Shown: piece by piece, positions 10,000 to 18,405 of the stretch
Numbering within the stretch: position 1 is the first letter of the stretch
Layout: every line of letters starts with the position of its first letter
The notes under the pieces: generated by a model
The model's input: the letters and a program-made list of their open reading frames with translations, nothing else
Told to the model about the DNA's origin: nothing
Database searches by the model: none
DNA from: an uncultured Propionibacteriaceae bacterium
GTDB lineage: Bacteria > Actinomycetota > Actinomycetes > Propionibacteriales > Propionibacteriaceae
Length of the DNA stretch: 64,000 bases
Assembly: GCA_937926975.1 (NCBI GenBank)
Contig: CALBCJ010000041.1
Span: 1 to 64,000 of the forward strand
Reading direction: 5' to 3'
Program-made: the position numbers and the translations under genes

Positions 10000-11249
10000 G
10001 TGAGCCCTCCCCGGCTGCGGCCCCCTCACCGCAGTGGGTCCCGCCGAGCACGGTTGACCCGCTGCGCCTCAGCGACCTCGCGACCCTGGCCGGTGCCCTG
10101 TCGCGCTGGCTGGGAGTCCGCCGCCGCGGCTGGGTGGTGCTGCTGGTGTCGGTGGGCCTGCTGGTGGCGGGGGGACTGCTCGGCTGGCTGGAGCTGAGAG
10201 CGGCCGGGCTGGCCGGCCTGGTCCTGCTGCTGCTGGGGAGCCTGCTGACGATCGGCCGGCCCCGGTTCGAGGTCCACCTGCTGATCCCCGAGACCCACGT
10301 CACGGTGGGGGAGCCGGCCAGCGGCCGGGTGGTGGTCCGCAACGTCGGCCGCCGCCGGACTCTGCCTGGCCAGATGAACCTGCCGGTCGGGCGCCAGCTG
10401 GCCTCGCTGGGCCTGCCGTCGCTGGCGGCCGGGAGCCGGCACGAGGAGACCTTGGTGATCCCGACCCAGCGCCGGGCCGTGGTCGAGGTCGGCCCGGCCC
10501 AGTCGGTCCAGGGCGACCCGTTCGGGCTGATGGGGCGCGACGCCTTGTGGACCAAGCAGGTTGAGGTCTTCGTGCACCCCCGGACCGTTCTCCTGCCGGG
10601 GCGGCAGACCGGCTTTGTCCACGACCTGGAGGGGCGCCCGACACAGAAGCTGTCGAGCTCTGACATGAGCTTCCACGCCCTGCGTGAGTACGTGCCGGGA
10701 GACGACCGCCGCCACATCCACTGGCGCTCCTCGGCCAAGACCGGGGCCCTGATGGTGCGGCAGTTCGAGGAGAGCCGGCAGTCCCGGATCGCGGTCGCGG
10801 TCGACCTGGGCGAGATCTCGTACGGCGACGAGGACGAGTTCGAGACCGCGGTCTCGGTGGCTGGCTCGTTTGTGCAGCAGGCCTTCCGGGAGGAGAACCC
10901 GATGGCCCTGGTGACCAACGTGGACGCCTACCCGGGCCTGACCTGGACCCAGATCATGAACGAGCTGAGCCGGGTCGAGCAGCTGCGGCGAACCCACGTC
11001 AACCAGGTCTTCCGCCTGGTCCGGGACCGCGAGCCGATGGCCTCGATCGTCATCGTGGTGACCGGTTCCCGGGTTCGGGTGGACCGGCTGCGGCGGGCCT
11101 CCACCCTGCTCAGCATTGACGCTCGGGTGATCTGCGTCCGGGTGGCGCCGGAGCAGCGGCTGCGGGTCGAGACGGTGTCGAACGTCACCACGGTCCAGCT
11201 GCCGCGGCTGGAGGACCTGCCCCGAGCCGTACGGAGGGCTGCGGCATGA
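9996..11249 (+). CDS. DUF58 domain membrane protein
   Basis: A 417-residue protein starting at the ATG that overlaps the moxR stop by 4 nt. Two hydrophobic segments lie near residues 45-85, followed by a beta-sandwich region and then the DUF58 core with the hallmark YVPGDDRRHIHWRSSAKTG (near residue 230) and a vWA-like fold. DUF58 proteins are constant partners of MoxR ATPases. The next gene again overlaps by ATGA, giving a moxR-DUF58-tgpA translational chain. An in-frame open reading frame continues upstream inside moxR but has no ribosome binding site. The molecular function of DUF58 is not established. Confidence 0.93.
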   Translation: MSEPSPAAAPSPQWVPPSTVDPLRLSDLATLAGALSRWLGVRRRGWVVLLVSVGLLVAGGLLGWLELRAAGLAGLVLLLLGSLLTIGRPRFEVHLLIPETHVTVGEPASGRVVVRNVGRRRTLPGQMNLPVGRQLASLGLPSLAAGSRHEETLVIPTQRRAVVEVGPAQSVQGDPFGLMGRDALWTKQVEVFVHPRTVLLPGRQTGFVHDLEGRPTQKLSSSDMSFHALREYVPGDDRRHIHWRSSAKTGALMVRQFEESRQSRIAVAVDLGEISYGDEDEFETAVSVAGSFVQQAFREENPMALVTNVDAYPGLTWTQIMNELSRVEQLRRTHVNQVFRLVRDREPMASIVIVVTGSRVRVDRLRRASTLLSIDARVICVRVAPEQRLRVETVSNVTTVQLPRLEDLPRAVRRAAA

Positions 11250-13648
11250 GGCGCGGGCCCCAGGTCAACGTGCTGGACTGGATCGACGACCAGCGTGACC
11301 GGCTGGCCGAGCGGGTCGCCCGGCTCCGCGGCGCTGACCCGGTCCCGGTCCGGCGCCGGTCCCGGGCGGCCACAGCGACGCTCTTCCAGGAGTCACCGGC
11401 TGGGCGCCGGCTGTGGCTGGGGACCGACCTGGCCGCGATCGCCGCCCTGCTGGTGCTGCTGACCTGGGCCTGGCTGCCGACGTACGGGGGCGGCTGGACC
11501 TGGGTTGCCTCCCTCGGCTCCGGGCTGCTCGGGGCCGTGGTGGGGGTGGTGGCGACGCTTCGGCGCTGGAACACGGTGGTCACCACGGCGGTGGCGCTGG
11601 TCGGCTACCTGCTGCTCGGCACCCTGCTGGCGATGCCCTCGGCCGGGTACGCCTGGGTGGTCCCGACGTGGCGCTCGCTGCAGGGGCTGCTGGTGGCTCC
11701 GGTGTCGGGCTGGAAGCGGATGCTCACGGTCACCCCGCCGATCGGGGAGACCGCGGACCTGCTGGTCCCGGTGGTGCTGGTGGGCCTGGTGTCGGTCCTG
11801 GCGGCAGTCACTGTCGCGCTCCGCTCGGGCTACCCAACATGGGCCTGGGTGCCGATGGTGGCCGGGACCGGGCTCGCCTTCGGGCTGGGGGTCAGCACCT
11901 CGTACGCGCCGGTGCCGGCAGGGCTGGCGACGCTGGCCCTGGTGCTGGTGTGGACGACGTACCGCCGGTCGCGGCAGAGCCGCACCCTGCTGCTGGGACG
12001 GCACTGGCTGCGGTGGACCTCGCTGGCGACCGGGCTGGCCATGCTGGGGCTGGCCAGCGGCGCGGTGCTGCTGGCCCGGCCGCTGCTGGAGCCGGCCCAG
12101 GAGCGCCGGACGGTGCGGGCGCTGGTGCGCCAGCCGCTCGACATCCACCGCTACCCGAGCCCGCTGCAGGCCTTCCGGCGCAACATCACCGACTTCAAGA
12201 CCGAGACCATCCTGACCGCGAAGGGCGCCCCAGCCGGCAGCCGCGTCCGTCTCGGGACCATGGACGCGTACGACGGGTTCACGTACAACGTCTCGAACAC
12301 GACCGCGTACGGGCGGGACTCGGGGACCTTCGGCAAGATCGGGGCCCGGGTCGACGACCCCACCCCGGGGACCGAGGTCGACGTGGAGGTGACGCTGGGC
12401 AAGCTGTCCGGGGTCTGGGTGCCGACCGTGGGCCAGACCCTGCGGGTCGACTTCACCGGTCCGCGGGGGGTAGGGCTGGCCGACGCCTTCTACTACAACC
12501 AGCGCAGCGGCACGGGGCTGGCGCCGGTGACCGTGGGGGAGGGTGACCAGTACCGGCTGCGGGCGGTGGTGCCGCGGCAGCCGAGCCGGGAGCAGATCAT
12601 GACCGCCGCCCCGGACACGGTGGGGCAGCCGCCGGCGGAGCCGCTCCCGGACGTGGTCCGCGACACCGCCGGCGCCTGGGCGGCGCTGGCTCCGAGCGGC
12701 GGCGGGGCGCTGGCGCTGGCGTACACCGAGCAGCTGAAGAAGGGGTACTACTCGCACGGGCAGCCCGACGAGGTCCGCTCCGACCCCGGGCACAGCGTGG
12801 CCCGGCTGGAGGCGCTGTTCCGCAACACCGAGCAGATGGTCGGCGACGAGGAGCAGTACGCGGTGGCGCTGGCGCTGCTGTGCCGTGCGGCCGGGCTGCC
12901 GGCGCGGGTCGGGTACGGCTACCTGGTCCCGGCCGCCGACGGGGTGGTGCGCGGTGAGAACGTCACCGCCTGGACCGAGGTGAACCTGGGCCAGCTGGGC
13001 TGGGTGGTGTTCGACCCGACCCCGTCCAAGGACCGGGTCCTGAAGCTGATTGAGGAGGAGCCGGTCACCGCTCCCCGCCCGCAGGTGGAGAACCCGCCAC
13101 CGCCGCCGGTGAAGCCGGAGGTGCCGGAGGAGGACACCTCGCAGCAGGCCACCCCGACCCCGCCGCAGGACCAGCGCCTGCAGATCAACTGGCGGCTGAT
13201 CGGCACAGTGGCGATCGTGGCTGGGATCCCGCTGGTCTTCGTGGTGCTGCCGATCTGCCTGATCGTCGGGCTGAAGCTGCGCCGGCGCCGGATGCGGATG
13301 GGGGACCCGGACCTGAGCCGGCGGGTGGCGGGCGGCTGGGCCGAGGTCATCGACCGGGCCCGCGACCTGGGCGTCTCGCCGGCGGTGGCCGGGACCCGGA
13401 CCGAGCAGGCCGAGCAGCTGGTGGCGTCATTCCGGCGGGTGACAGAGCTGGCGGACCCGCGGATCCTGTCCCGGCAAGCGGACATGTCGGTGTTCTCGCC
13501 GGATCGGATCACCGCCGGCCAGGCCCAGACGTACTGGACGAGCGTGGACGCGGCGGTAGGCGGTCTGAACCGGTCGGTCGGGTTCTGGCGCCGGCTCCAG
13601 GCCACCTTGTCGGTCCGCTCCTTCCGGCGGCGGCTTCCGCGACGCTGA
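11246..13648 (+). CDS. TgpA-like membrane protein with degenerate transglutaminase domain
   Basis: An 800-residue protein. An N-terminal block of about six transmembrane helices (residues ~50-280) is followed by an extracytoplasmic region with a transglutaminase-like fold (~490-600), a proline-rich stretch, one more transmembrane helix (~650-675) and a cytoplasmic tail. The fold is clear from LLCRAAGLPARVGYGY and GWVVFDPTP. However, the catalytic Cys of the usual GDCEQ motif is Glu535 (GDEEQYA), and the His before Ala-Trp is Thr574 (NVTAW); only Asp590 remains. The domain should therefore not crosslink or hydrolyse as a classical cysteine transglutaminase and may be structural or binding. It is the last gene of the ATGA-linked moxR-DUF58 set. 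Assignment to the TgpA/DUF3488-like family is confident; activity is doubtful. Confidence 0.9.
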   Translation: MRRGPQVNVLDWIDDQRDRLAERVARLRGADPVPVRRRSRAATATLFQESPAGRRLWLGTDLAAIAALLVLLTWAWLPTYGGGWTWVASLGSGLLGAVVGVVATLRRWNTVVTTAVALVGYLLLGTLLAMPSAGYAWVVPTWRSLQGLLVAPVSGWKRMLTVTPPIGETADLLVPVVLVGLVSVLAAVTVALRSGYPTWAWVPMVAGTGLAFGLGVSTSYAPVPAGLATLALVLVWTTYRRSRQSRTLLLGRHWLRWTSLATGLAMLGLASGAVLLARPLLEPAQERRTVRALVRQPLDIHRYPSPLQAFRRNITDFKTETILTAKGAPAGSRVRLGTMDAYDGFTYNVSNTTAYGRDSGTFGKIGARVDDPTPGTEVDVEVTLGKLSGVWVPTVGQTLRVDFTGPRGVGLADAFYYNQRSGTGLAPVTVGEGDQYRLRAVVPRQPSREQIMTAAPDTVGQPPAEPLPDVVRDTAGAWAALAPSGGGALALAYTEQLKKGYYSHGQPDEVRSDPGHSVARLEALFRNTEQMVGDEEQYAVALALLCRAAGLPARVGYGYLVPAADGVVRGENVTAWTEVNLGQLGWVVFDPTPSKDRVLKLIEEEPVTAPRPQVENPPPPPVKPEVPEEDTSQQATPTPPQDQRLQINWRLIGTVAIVAGIPLVFVVLPICLIVGLKLRRRRMRMGDPDLSRRVAGGWAEVIDRARDLGVSPAVAGTRTEQAEQLVASFRRVTELADPRILSRQADMSVFSPDRITAGQAQTYWTSVDAAVGGLNRSVGFWRRLQATLSVRSFRRRLPRR

Positions 13649-13711
13649 GTCTGGGGCGACGATGCCAGGACCTGCTGCTTCGGCGCCCCTTGGCGTGACA
13701 GGATGGCCTGC

Positions 13712-15196
13712 GTGACGCAGACACCTGAACCGGCCCGTCAGGTCATCGCAGGGCTCGGATGGCGCGCCCTGGCCGCTGTGATCGACGCGCTCCCGATCGC
13801 CGTAGTCCAGGGCCTTCTGAGCCTGCTGCTGATGCTCGAACCGTCTGGCACCGTGGTGGTGGTGCTCAGCATCCTGGCTGGGCTGCTCAGCCTGGGCTGG
13901 GCGGTTCTGGTCTGGTGGGGGTACGCGACCCGTGGCCAGGGCCCTGGGGCCAAGGTGGCGAAGATCCAGGTGCTGGACGTAGCGACCGGGACCCCGATCG
14001 GTTGGGGCCGCTACTTTCTGCGGGAGCTGGTCTGGGTGGCGTCCAGCCTCACCGCCGTGGTGTGGATCATCCTGGTCGTGCTGATGGTCATGCACCCGCA
14101 CCGCCGCGGCTGGCACGACCTGGCGGCGAAGTCGGTGGTGGTGAAGCAGCGGGTCCGGCACGTGGCGACTCCCGAGGCTCAGCCGCGGGCCAGTGTCACC
14201 AGCGCGAACGTGGTCGCTCTGCCGGCGCACCTGCGTCGGGACTACGCTCCTGAGCCGGTGCCGGACCCGTCGGGGACCGGCCCGATCACGGCGGTCCCGG
14301 GCAGCGACCAGCAGGGCTGGTCGGGCAGCAAGGCCCCCTGGGAGCAGCAGTGGGGCTCTCAGGCCCCCGCTCCGATCGAGCACGCCCCGGGCTTCGGGCC
14401 CCAGGGCCAGCCTGCTGGACAGCCGGGGCAGCCGGGGTACGGCGCTCAGCCTTCTCAGCCGGGGCAGCCAGGGTACGGCGCTCAGCCTTCTCAGTCGGGC
14501 TTCCCGGGGCAGCCTGGCTTCACAGGTCCGCAGGGCTTCACAGGTCCGCAGGGCTTCACAGGTCAGCCGGGCGCTGTCCCTGGTCAGCCGGGTGGCCCGC
14601 AGCCGGGCTTTGCTGGCTCGCCGGGAGCGCCGGCCCAGTCGGGCTTCCCGGGGCAGCCTGGCAGCCCTGGTCCGCAGGCGTTCCCAGGCCCGCAGCCCTT
14701 CGGTCAGCCGGGCGCGCCCGGTCTGGCACCTCAGCCGGGCTTTGGTGCGGGGAGCCAGGCCTCCCCGCCTGTGGCTGGCGGCCTGGACGACGAGGACGAC
14801 GGGCAGCACACGCACCTGGCGATGAGCGTCCCTGGCCTGCAGCGGTCGGTGACCGAGGGCTGGCAGGTCCGCCTGGATGACGGCCGGGTGGTGGACATCA
14901 CGGGCCTGGTGCTGGTGGGGCGCAACCCGCAGCCTCGCCCGGACGAGCAGGCCGAGCTGGTCTCGGTCGGCCAGGACAGCCGGATGGTGTCGAAGACCCA
15001 CCTGGCGGTCGGGCTCGACCACCGCGGGATCTACGTGATGGACCGTAACTCCACCAACGGCACCGCGATCGCGAACGCGAACGGCGACTACGAGCCGTGC
15101 GCGCCGGGCGACCCGGTGCGGGTCCGGGAAGGGCAGGTGGTCTCCTTCGGCGACCACTACCTGGAGGTCCGGCGCCGGGTACCCGAGCCCCGCTAG
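13712..15196 (+). CDS. RDD membrane protein fused to a C-terminal FHA domain
   Basis: About 494 residues from GTG 13712, chosen because CAGGA lies 8 nt upstream; an ATG at 13703 has no ribosome binding site. Residues ~10-150 are an RDD domain with hydrophobic helices and the characteristic GWRALAAVIDALPI start and HRRGWHDLAAKSVV end. A long Gly/Gln/Pro-rich linker with repeated QPGQPGYGAQ and QGFTGP units follows. A C-terminal FHA domain (~395-490) carries LVGRN, an SKTH-like strand and STNGT. The protein probably presents a phosphopeptide-binding module on the inner face of the membrane. It closes the FHA/MoxR cluster. A PP2C-type phosphatase sometimes found in this position is absent. Confidence 0.88.
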   Translation: MTQTPEPARQVIAGLGWRALAAVIDALPIAVVQGLLSLLLMLEPSGTVVVVLSILAGLLSLGWAVLVWWGYATRGQGPGAKVAKIQVLDVATGTPIGWGRYFLRELVWVASSLTAVVWIILVVLMVMHPHRRGWHDLAAKSVVVKQRVRHVATPEAQPRASVTSANVVALPAHLRRDYAPEPVPDPSGTGPITAVPGSDQQGWSGSKAPWEQQWGSQAPAPIEHAPGFGPQGQPAGQPGQPGYGAQPSQPGQPGYGAQPSQSGFPGQPGFTGPQGFTGPQGFTGQPGAVPGQPGGPQPGFAGSPGAPAQSGFPGQPGSPGPQAFPGPQPFGQPGAPGLAPQPGFGAGSQASPPVAGGLDDEDDGQHTHLAMSVPGLQRSVTEGWQVRLDDGRVVDITGLVLVGRNPQPRPDEQAELVSVGQDSRMVSKTHLAVGLDHRGIYVMDRNSTNGTAIANANGDYEPCAPGDPVRVREGQVVSFGDHYLEVRRRVPEPR

Positions 15197-15199
15197 GGT
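15194..15199 (+). promoter_or_regulatory. Candidate -10 element of a leaderless dcd transcript
   Basis: TAGGGT ends 7 nt before the GTG start of dcd, and no Shine-Dalgarno is present. This is the spacing expected if the start codon is the first transcribed base. No convincing -35 was found. Confidence 0.4.
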
Positions 15200-15206
15200 C
15201 GCTGCC

Positions 15207-15788
15207 GTGCTGCTCTCCGACCGCGACATCACCGCTGCCCTGGAGTCGGGGCGGGTGGTGCTCGACCCCTGCGACCTGGAGATGGTCCAGCCGTCCAGCG
15301 TGGATGTCCGGCTGGACCGCTACTTCCGGATCTTCGAGAACCACCGCTACCCGCACATCGACCCGTCGCAGGAGCAGGCCGAGCTCACCCGGGAGGTGGT
15401 CTGCCGAGGCGACGAGCCGTTCGTGCTGCACCCCGGCGAGTTCGTGCTGGGCTCCACGTACGAGCGGGTGCGGCTGGCCGACGACCTGGCAGCCCGGCTG
15501 GAGGGGAAGTCCTCGCTGGGCCGGCTGGGGCTGCTGACCCACTCCACGGCTGGCTTTGTGGACCCTGGCTTCGACGGCCACATCACCTTGGAGCTGTCGA
15601 ACATGGCGACCCTGCCGATCATGCTCTGGCCAGGGATGAAGATCGGCCAGCTGTGCTTCTTCCAGGTCTCGTCGCCGGCCCAGAACCCGTACGGCAGCGC
15701 CGTGAACCGCTCCCGCTACCAGGGCCAGCGCGGCCCGACCGCGAGCCGCAGCCACCTCCACTTCCACCGCACCCAGATCCCCGAGTAG
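15207..15788 (+). CDS. dcd: dCTP deaminase (probably bifunctional, dUMP-forming)
   Basis: A 193-residue cytosolic enzyme of the trimeric dUTPase/Dcd fold. It deaminates dCTP for thymidylate synthesis; actinobacterial members usually also hydrolyse the dUTP formed, giving dUMP. Recognisable motifs are QPSSVDVRLD near the start, the binding segment GKSSLGRLGLLTHSTAGFVDPGF, and the conserved LWPGMKIGQLCFF strand. Length matches the family. It starts at GTG 11 nt after the RDD-FHA gene, with a -10-like TAGGGT immediately upstream and no ribosome binding site, so a leaderless message is possible. It is followed by a strong inverted repeat. Confidence 0.96.
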   Translation: MLLSDRDITAALESGRVVLDPCDLEMVQPSSVDVRLDRYFRIFENHRYPHIDPSQEQAELTREVVCRGDEPFVLHPGEFVLGSTYERVRLADDLAARLEGKSSLGRLGLLTHSTAGFVDPGFDGHITLELSNMATLPIMLWPGMKIGQLCFFQVSSPAQNPYGSAVNRSRYQGQRGPTASRSHLHFHRTQIPE

Positions 15789-15793
15789 AACAG

Positions 15794-15827
15794 AGCAGCG
15801 CCGCCGGGACGAGCCGGCGGCGCTGCT
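15794..15827. terminator. Bidirectional intrinsic terminator-like hairpin
   Basis: A perfect 14-bp stem (15794-15807 with 15814-15827) encloses a 6-nt loop. It sits exactly between the convergent dcd and MFS genes. There is no T tract, as is common for high-GC actinobacteria. Confidence 0.8.
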
Positions 15828-15842
15828 GGTATCAGACCAGGA

Positions 15843-17231
15843 TCAGAACTTGCCCTCCTCGATGAGCCGGGTGCGCTCGGCCTGCAGGTGCACGTCCTTC
15901 TCGTAGGTGCTGTAGAAGACGAACCACAGCAGGGCATTGAGCAGGTAGGGCCCGGTCACCGCGACCACGACGGTCAGCTGCAAGTCACCGATGACGTCGG
16001 CCACCTTGCCCACGATCAGGCTGTAGACCGTGGTCAGGGCGCCCTGGATCAGCGAGAACAGGACCGCGAAGCTGGTGGAGGAGAGCTGACGAGGGCAGAC
16101 GCTCGACACCATCGGGAGCACGCAGCCGGAGAAGCCGATCGAGAAGACCAGACCCATCAGGAAGACCATCACGTAGTAGGCGATGCTGGGGTCGTTGGTC
16201 ACAGACTGTCCGTCGCCAGCGACCACATCCGGGTCCCACCACGTGGCGAAGTACATCGTCAGCGCAACCAGGATGCCCCAGGTGGCGGCGTAGATCTGGA
16301 ACAGGATGATCCGGCCCTTGTGCCCGAGCTTCTTCACGAACTGGTCGCCCACGAAGCCGCCCAGGAAGGCCGACAGGGTGGAGCCGATGCTGAAGACGGT
16401 GAACAGGTAGGAGCCGTTCTTGACGCCGTATCCCAGGTTCTTGGCCCAGATCTGGTTCATGAAGCCGAACAGCACCAGCGAGGTGACCAGGGGCAGCATG
16501 AGTGCCATCAGGCTGAGGGTACGGATCTTGAAGAGCCGCGGGACATCGCTGATCTTGAACAGGCCAGCTTCAGACTTGACCTCCTCACCCAGCTCATCAG
16601 TCGTGCTCTTCGGCTCGTGCACGAACAGCAGGATCAGGATGCCGGAGAGCACCGACAGGCCGCCCATGGCGAACATCGCGTACCGCCAGCCGGAGGGGTT
16701 CGCGCCCCACTGGCCGATCGCCGGGGTGAGCACGATACCCAGTGCCGCCGAGACTCCACGCACCAGGCCGAAGGCCTTGCCCCGCTCGGAGCGGCGGTAG
16801 AGGGAGCCCAGCAGCCCGTTCAGGATCGGCTCGCCGGCGACCGTGCCGATCAGGGCGATCGTGTACAGCGTCAGCAGCTGGGGCCAGCTCTGAGCGAAGC
16901 CGGTGGCGATCGTCCACAGGCCCCACATGCCGGTGACCACGAACAGGATCCGCTTGCGGCCCCAGCGGTCAGCAGCCAGTGCCCAGATCGGTCCGAATAC
17001 CATGCGGGCGGCCGAGCCGAGAGCGTTCAAGAGGCCGAGCTCCGTGTTCTGCAGCCCGAAGACGTTGGCGATCTGGGGGAAGAACGTCCTCGAGACCCCG
17101 CCCTCAGTATTGTCGATCGACATCGACAGGCCCAGCGAGACCGTACCCGCTGTCCGGTACTTGGGCTTGACGAAGCCCTCGTCCTCGTCTCCCGTACGCG
17201 GCTGGGGCTCCTGGCTGTCCTTGGTGCTCAT
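15843..17231 (-). CDS. Major facilitator superfamily transporter
   Basis: A 462-residue integral membrane protein with about twelve hydrophobic helices. The loop motif between helices 2 and 3 is ALAADRWGRKRIL, typical of the superfamily, and a long cytoplasmic segment rich in Lys/Glu separates the two halves. The N-terminus is hydrophilic (about 30 residues). The substrate cannot be assigned from sequence; the overall pattern resembles anion or organic-acid symporters but this is weak. Translation starts at ATG 17231 with AAAGGAG 4 nt upstream. It stands alone between dcd (convergent) and deoC (same strand, 128 bp gap). Confidence 0.88.
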   Translation of the reverse strand: MSTKDSQEPQPRTGDEDEGFVKPKYRTAGTVSLGLSMSIDNTEGGVSRTFFPQIANVFGLQNTELGLLNALGSAARMVFGPIWALAADRWGRKRILFVVTGMWGLWTIATGFAQSWPQLLTLYTIALIGTVAGEPILNGLLGSLYRRSERGKAFGLVRGVSAALGIVLTPAIGQWGANPSGWRYAMFAMGGLSVLSGILILLFVHEPKSTTDELGEEVKSEAGLFKISDVPRLFKIRTLSLMALMLPLVTSLVLFGFMNQIWAKNLGYGVKNGSYLFTVFSIGSTLSAFLGGFVGDQFVKKLGHKGRIILFQIYAATWGILVALTMYFATWWDPDVVAGDGQSVTNDPSIAYYVMVFLMGLVFSIGFSGCVLPMVSSVCPRQLSSTSFAVLFSLIQGALTTVYSLIVGKVADVIGDLQLTVVVAVTGPYLLNALLWFVFYSTYEKDVHLQAERTRLIEEGKF

Positions 17232-17359
17232 GCAGGCTCCTTTGCGGCTGATCCATCAGGCAGGCACTGCACACCATGCCCGGAGTCCCTACTGACAGCG
17301 GCCCTTGCCAGGAGTTGGCATGCCGTGACCTGGCGGTGACCCCAAACCGCAGCCCAGGA

Positions 17360-18013
17360 TCAGGATTCGGCGGCAGCGAGAACCTCGGCGGAGGCGGACA
17401 TCCCCAGCCGGGTGGCGCCGGCAGCGACCAGCGCGCAGGCCTGCTGGTAGGTACGGATCCCGCCGGCGGCCTTGACCCCGAGGTCCGGGCCGACGGTCTG
17501 AGCCATCAGGGCAACCGCGTGCTCGGTGGCGCCGCCGGCCGGGTGGAAGCCGGTCGAGGTCTTGACGAAGTCGGCCCCGCCCTCGGCGACCGCCTGGCAG
17601 ACCGCGACGATCTCGTCGTCGCTCAGGGCGGCCGACTCGATGATCACCTTGAGCAGCCCCACCTCGCCGCGGACCGCCTCCACCTCGGCGGTGACCTCGC
17701 GGTACCGCCCGGCCCGGACCAGCCCCAGGTCGAGCACCAGGTCGACCTCGTCGGCGCCGAGCCGGGTCGACTCGGCCGCCTCGGCCACCTTGGTGGCGGT
17801 GGTGTGCTTGCCGGAGGGGAAGCCGCAGACGGTGGCCAGCCGCAGTGAGCTGGGCAGCGAGGTCAGCGGCAGCATCGACGGCGAGACGCAGACCGCGAAG
17901 ACACCGAGCTCTGCGGCCTGCTCCACCAGGGCCAGCACCTCGGCGGTCGTGGCGTCGGTCCGCAGCAGGGTGTGATCGGTCAGCCGGGCCAGGTCAGCGC
18001 GCTTCAGGTCCAT
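17360..18013 (-). CDS. deoC: Deoxyribose-phosphate aldolase
   Basis: About 217 residues, a TIM-barrel class I aldolase splitting 2-deoxyribose-5-phosphate into glyceraldehyde-3-phosphate and acetaldehyde in deoxynucleoside salvage. Family signatures are LARLTDHTLLRTDATTAEV at the N-terminus, VCGFPSGKHTTATK, a DFVKTSTGF segment containing the Schiff-base lysine, and VKAAGGIRT containing the second active-site lysine. The start is uncertain: ATG 18013 gives the usual family N-terminus, while ATG 18031 adds six residues; neither has a clear ribosome binding site. The reading frame remains open farther upstream but encodes nothing family-like. It is near dcd, another deoxynucleotide enzyme, but in a separate unit. 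Confidence 0.92.
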   Translation of the reverse strand: MDLKRADLARLTDHTLLRTDATTAEVLALVEQAAELGVFAVCVSPSMLPLTSLPSSLRLATVCGFPSGKHTTATKVAEAAESTRLGADEVDLVLDLGLVRAGRYREVTAEVEAVRGEVGLLKVIIESAALSDDEIVAVCQAVAEGGADFVKTSTGFHPAGGATEHAVALMAQTVGPDLGVKAAGGIRTYQQACALVAAGATRLGMSASAEVLAAAES

Positions 18014-18405
18014 CAGGCGACCGTAGTGCATGCCGTGCTTGATCGCCGCTGCCTTCGTCGTGGCTGGCTGGCTCGTTCTCGCTAGCCCCGGCCTTCTCCT
18101 CTTGGTGACGAGCTCCTCTTGGTGACGAGGCACTTTCAGCCCAGGTTCAGCCAGTCGCTCCTCACTGCCGGCTCGGCCGGACGGCGGCCGATCGTGGTCA
18201 GGCTGGGCGGACTGGCCGGGCAGCTGCGGCCTGCAGGCATCAGTGGGCGTGGGCAAGGCGCTTCTCGCCCGTCGTTCAGCCGAGTCGGTGGTCGATCGCT
18301 GTCACCTTCGCAGGAGCTGTCGATGCGCGGTAACGCCGTCCGGTGGTGTCGCACCTGGCGAGCGCTTAGCATGGGTGTTCAAGGAGTCGAGCGCGGGAGG
18401 TGGCT
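18014..18405. other. Intergenic region between divergent deoC and unknown gene
   Basis: About 390 bases without a supportable gene. It contains a 17-bp tandem duplication (18096-18129) on the deoC side and, on the other side, a TAGCAT -10-like hexamer (18367-18372) and a GGGAGG ribosome binding site (18395-18400) serving the small gene at 18406. An open frame continuous with deoC crosses most of it but has no start signal or similarity. Confidence 0.5.
18096..18129. repeat. 17-bp perfect tandem duplication
   Basis: The sequence CTCCTCTTGGTGACGAG occurs twice without a gap (18096-18112 and 18113-18129). It lies 83 bases upstream of the chosen deoC start. It may be a recent slippage duplication or a two-site regulatory element. 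Confidence 0.8.
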
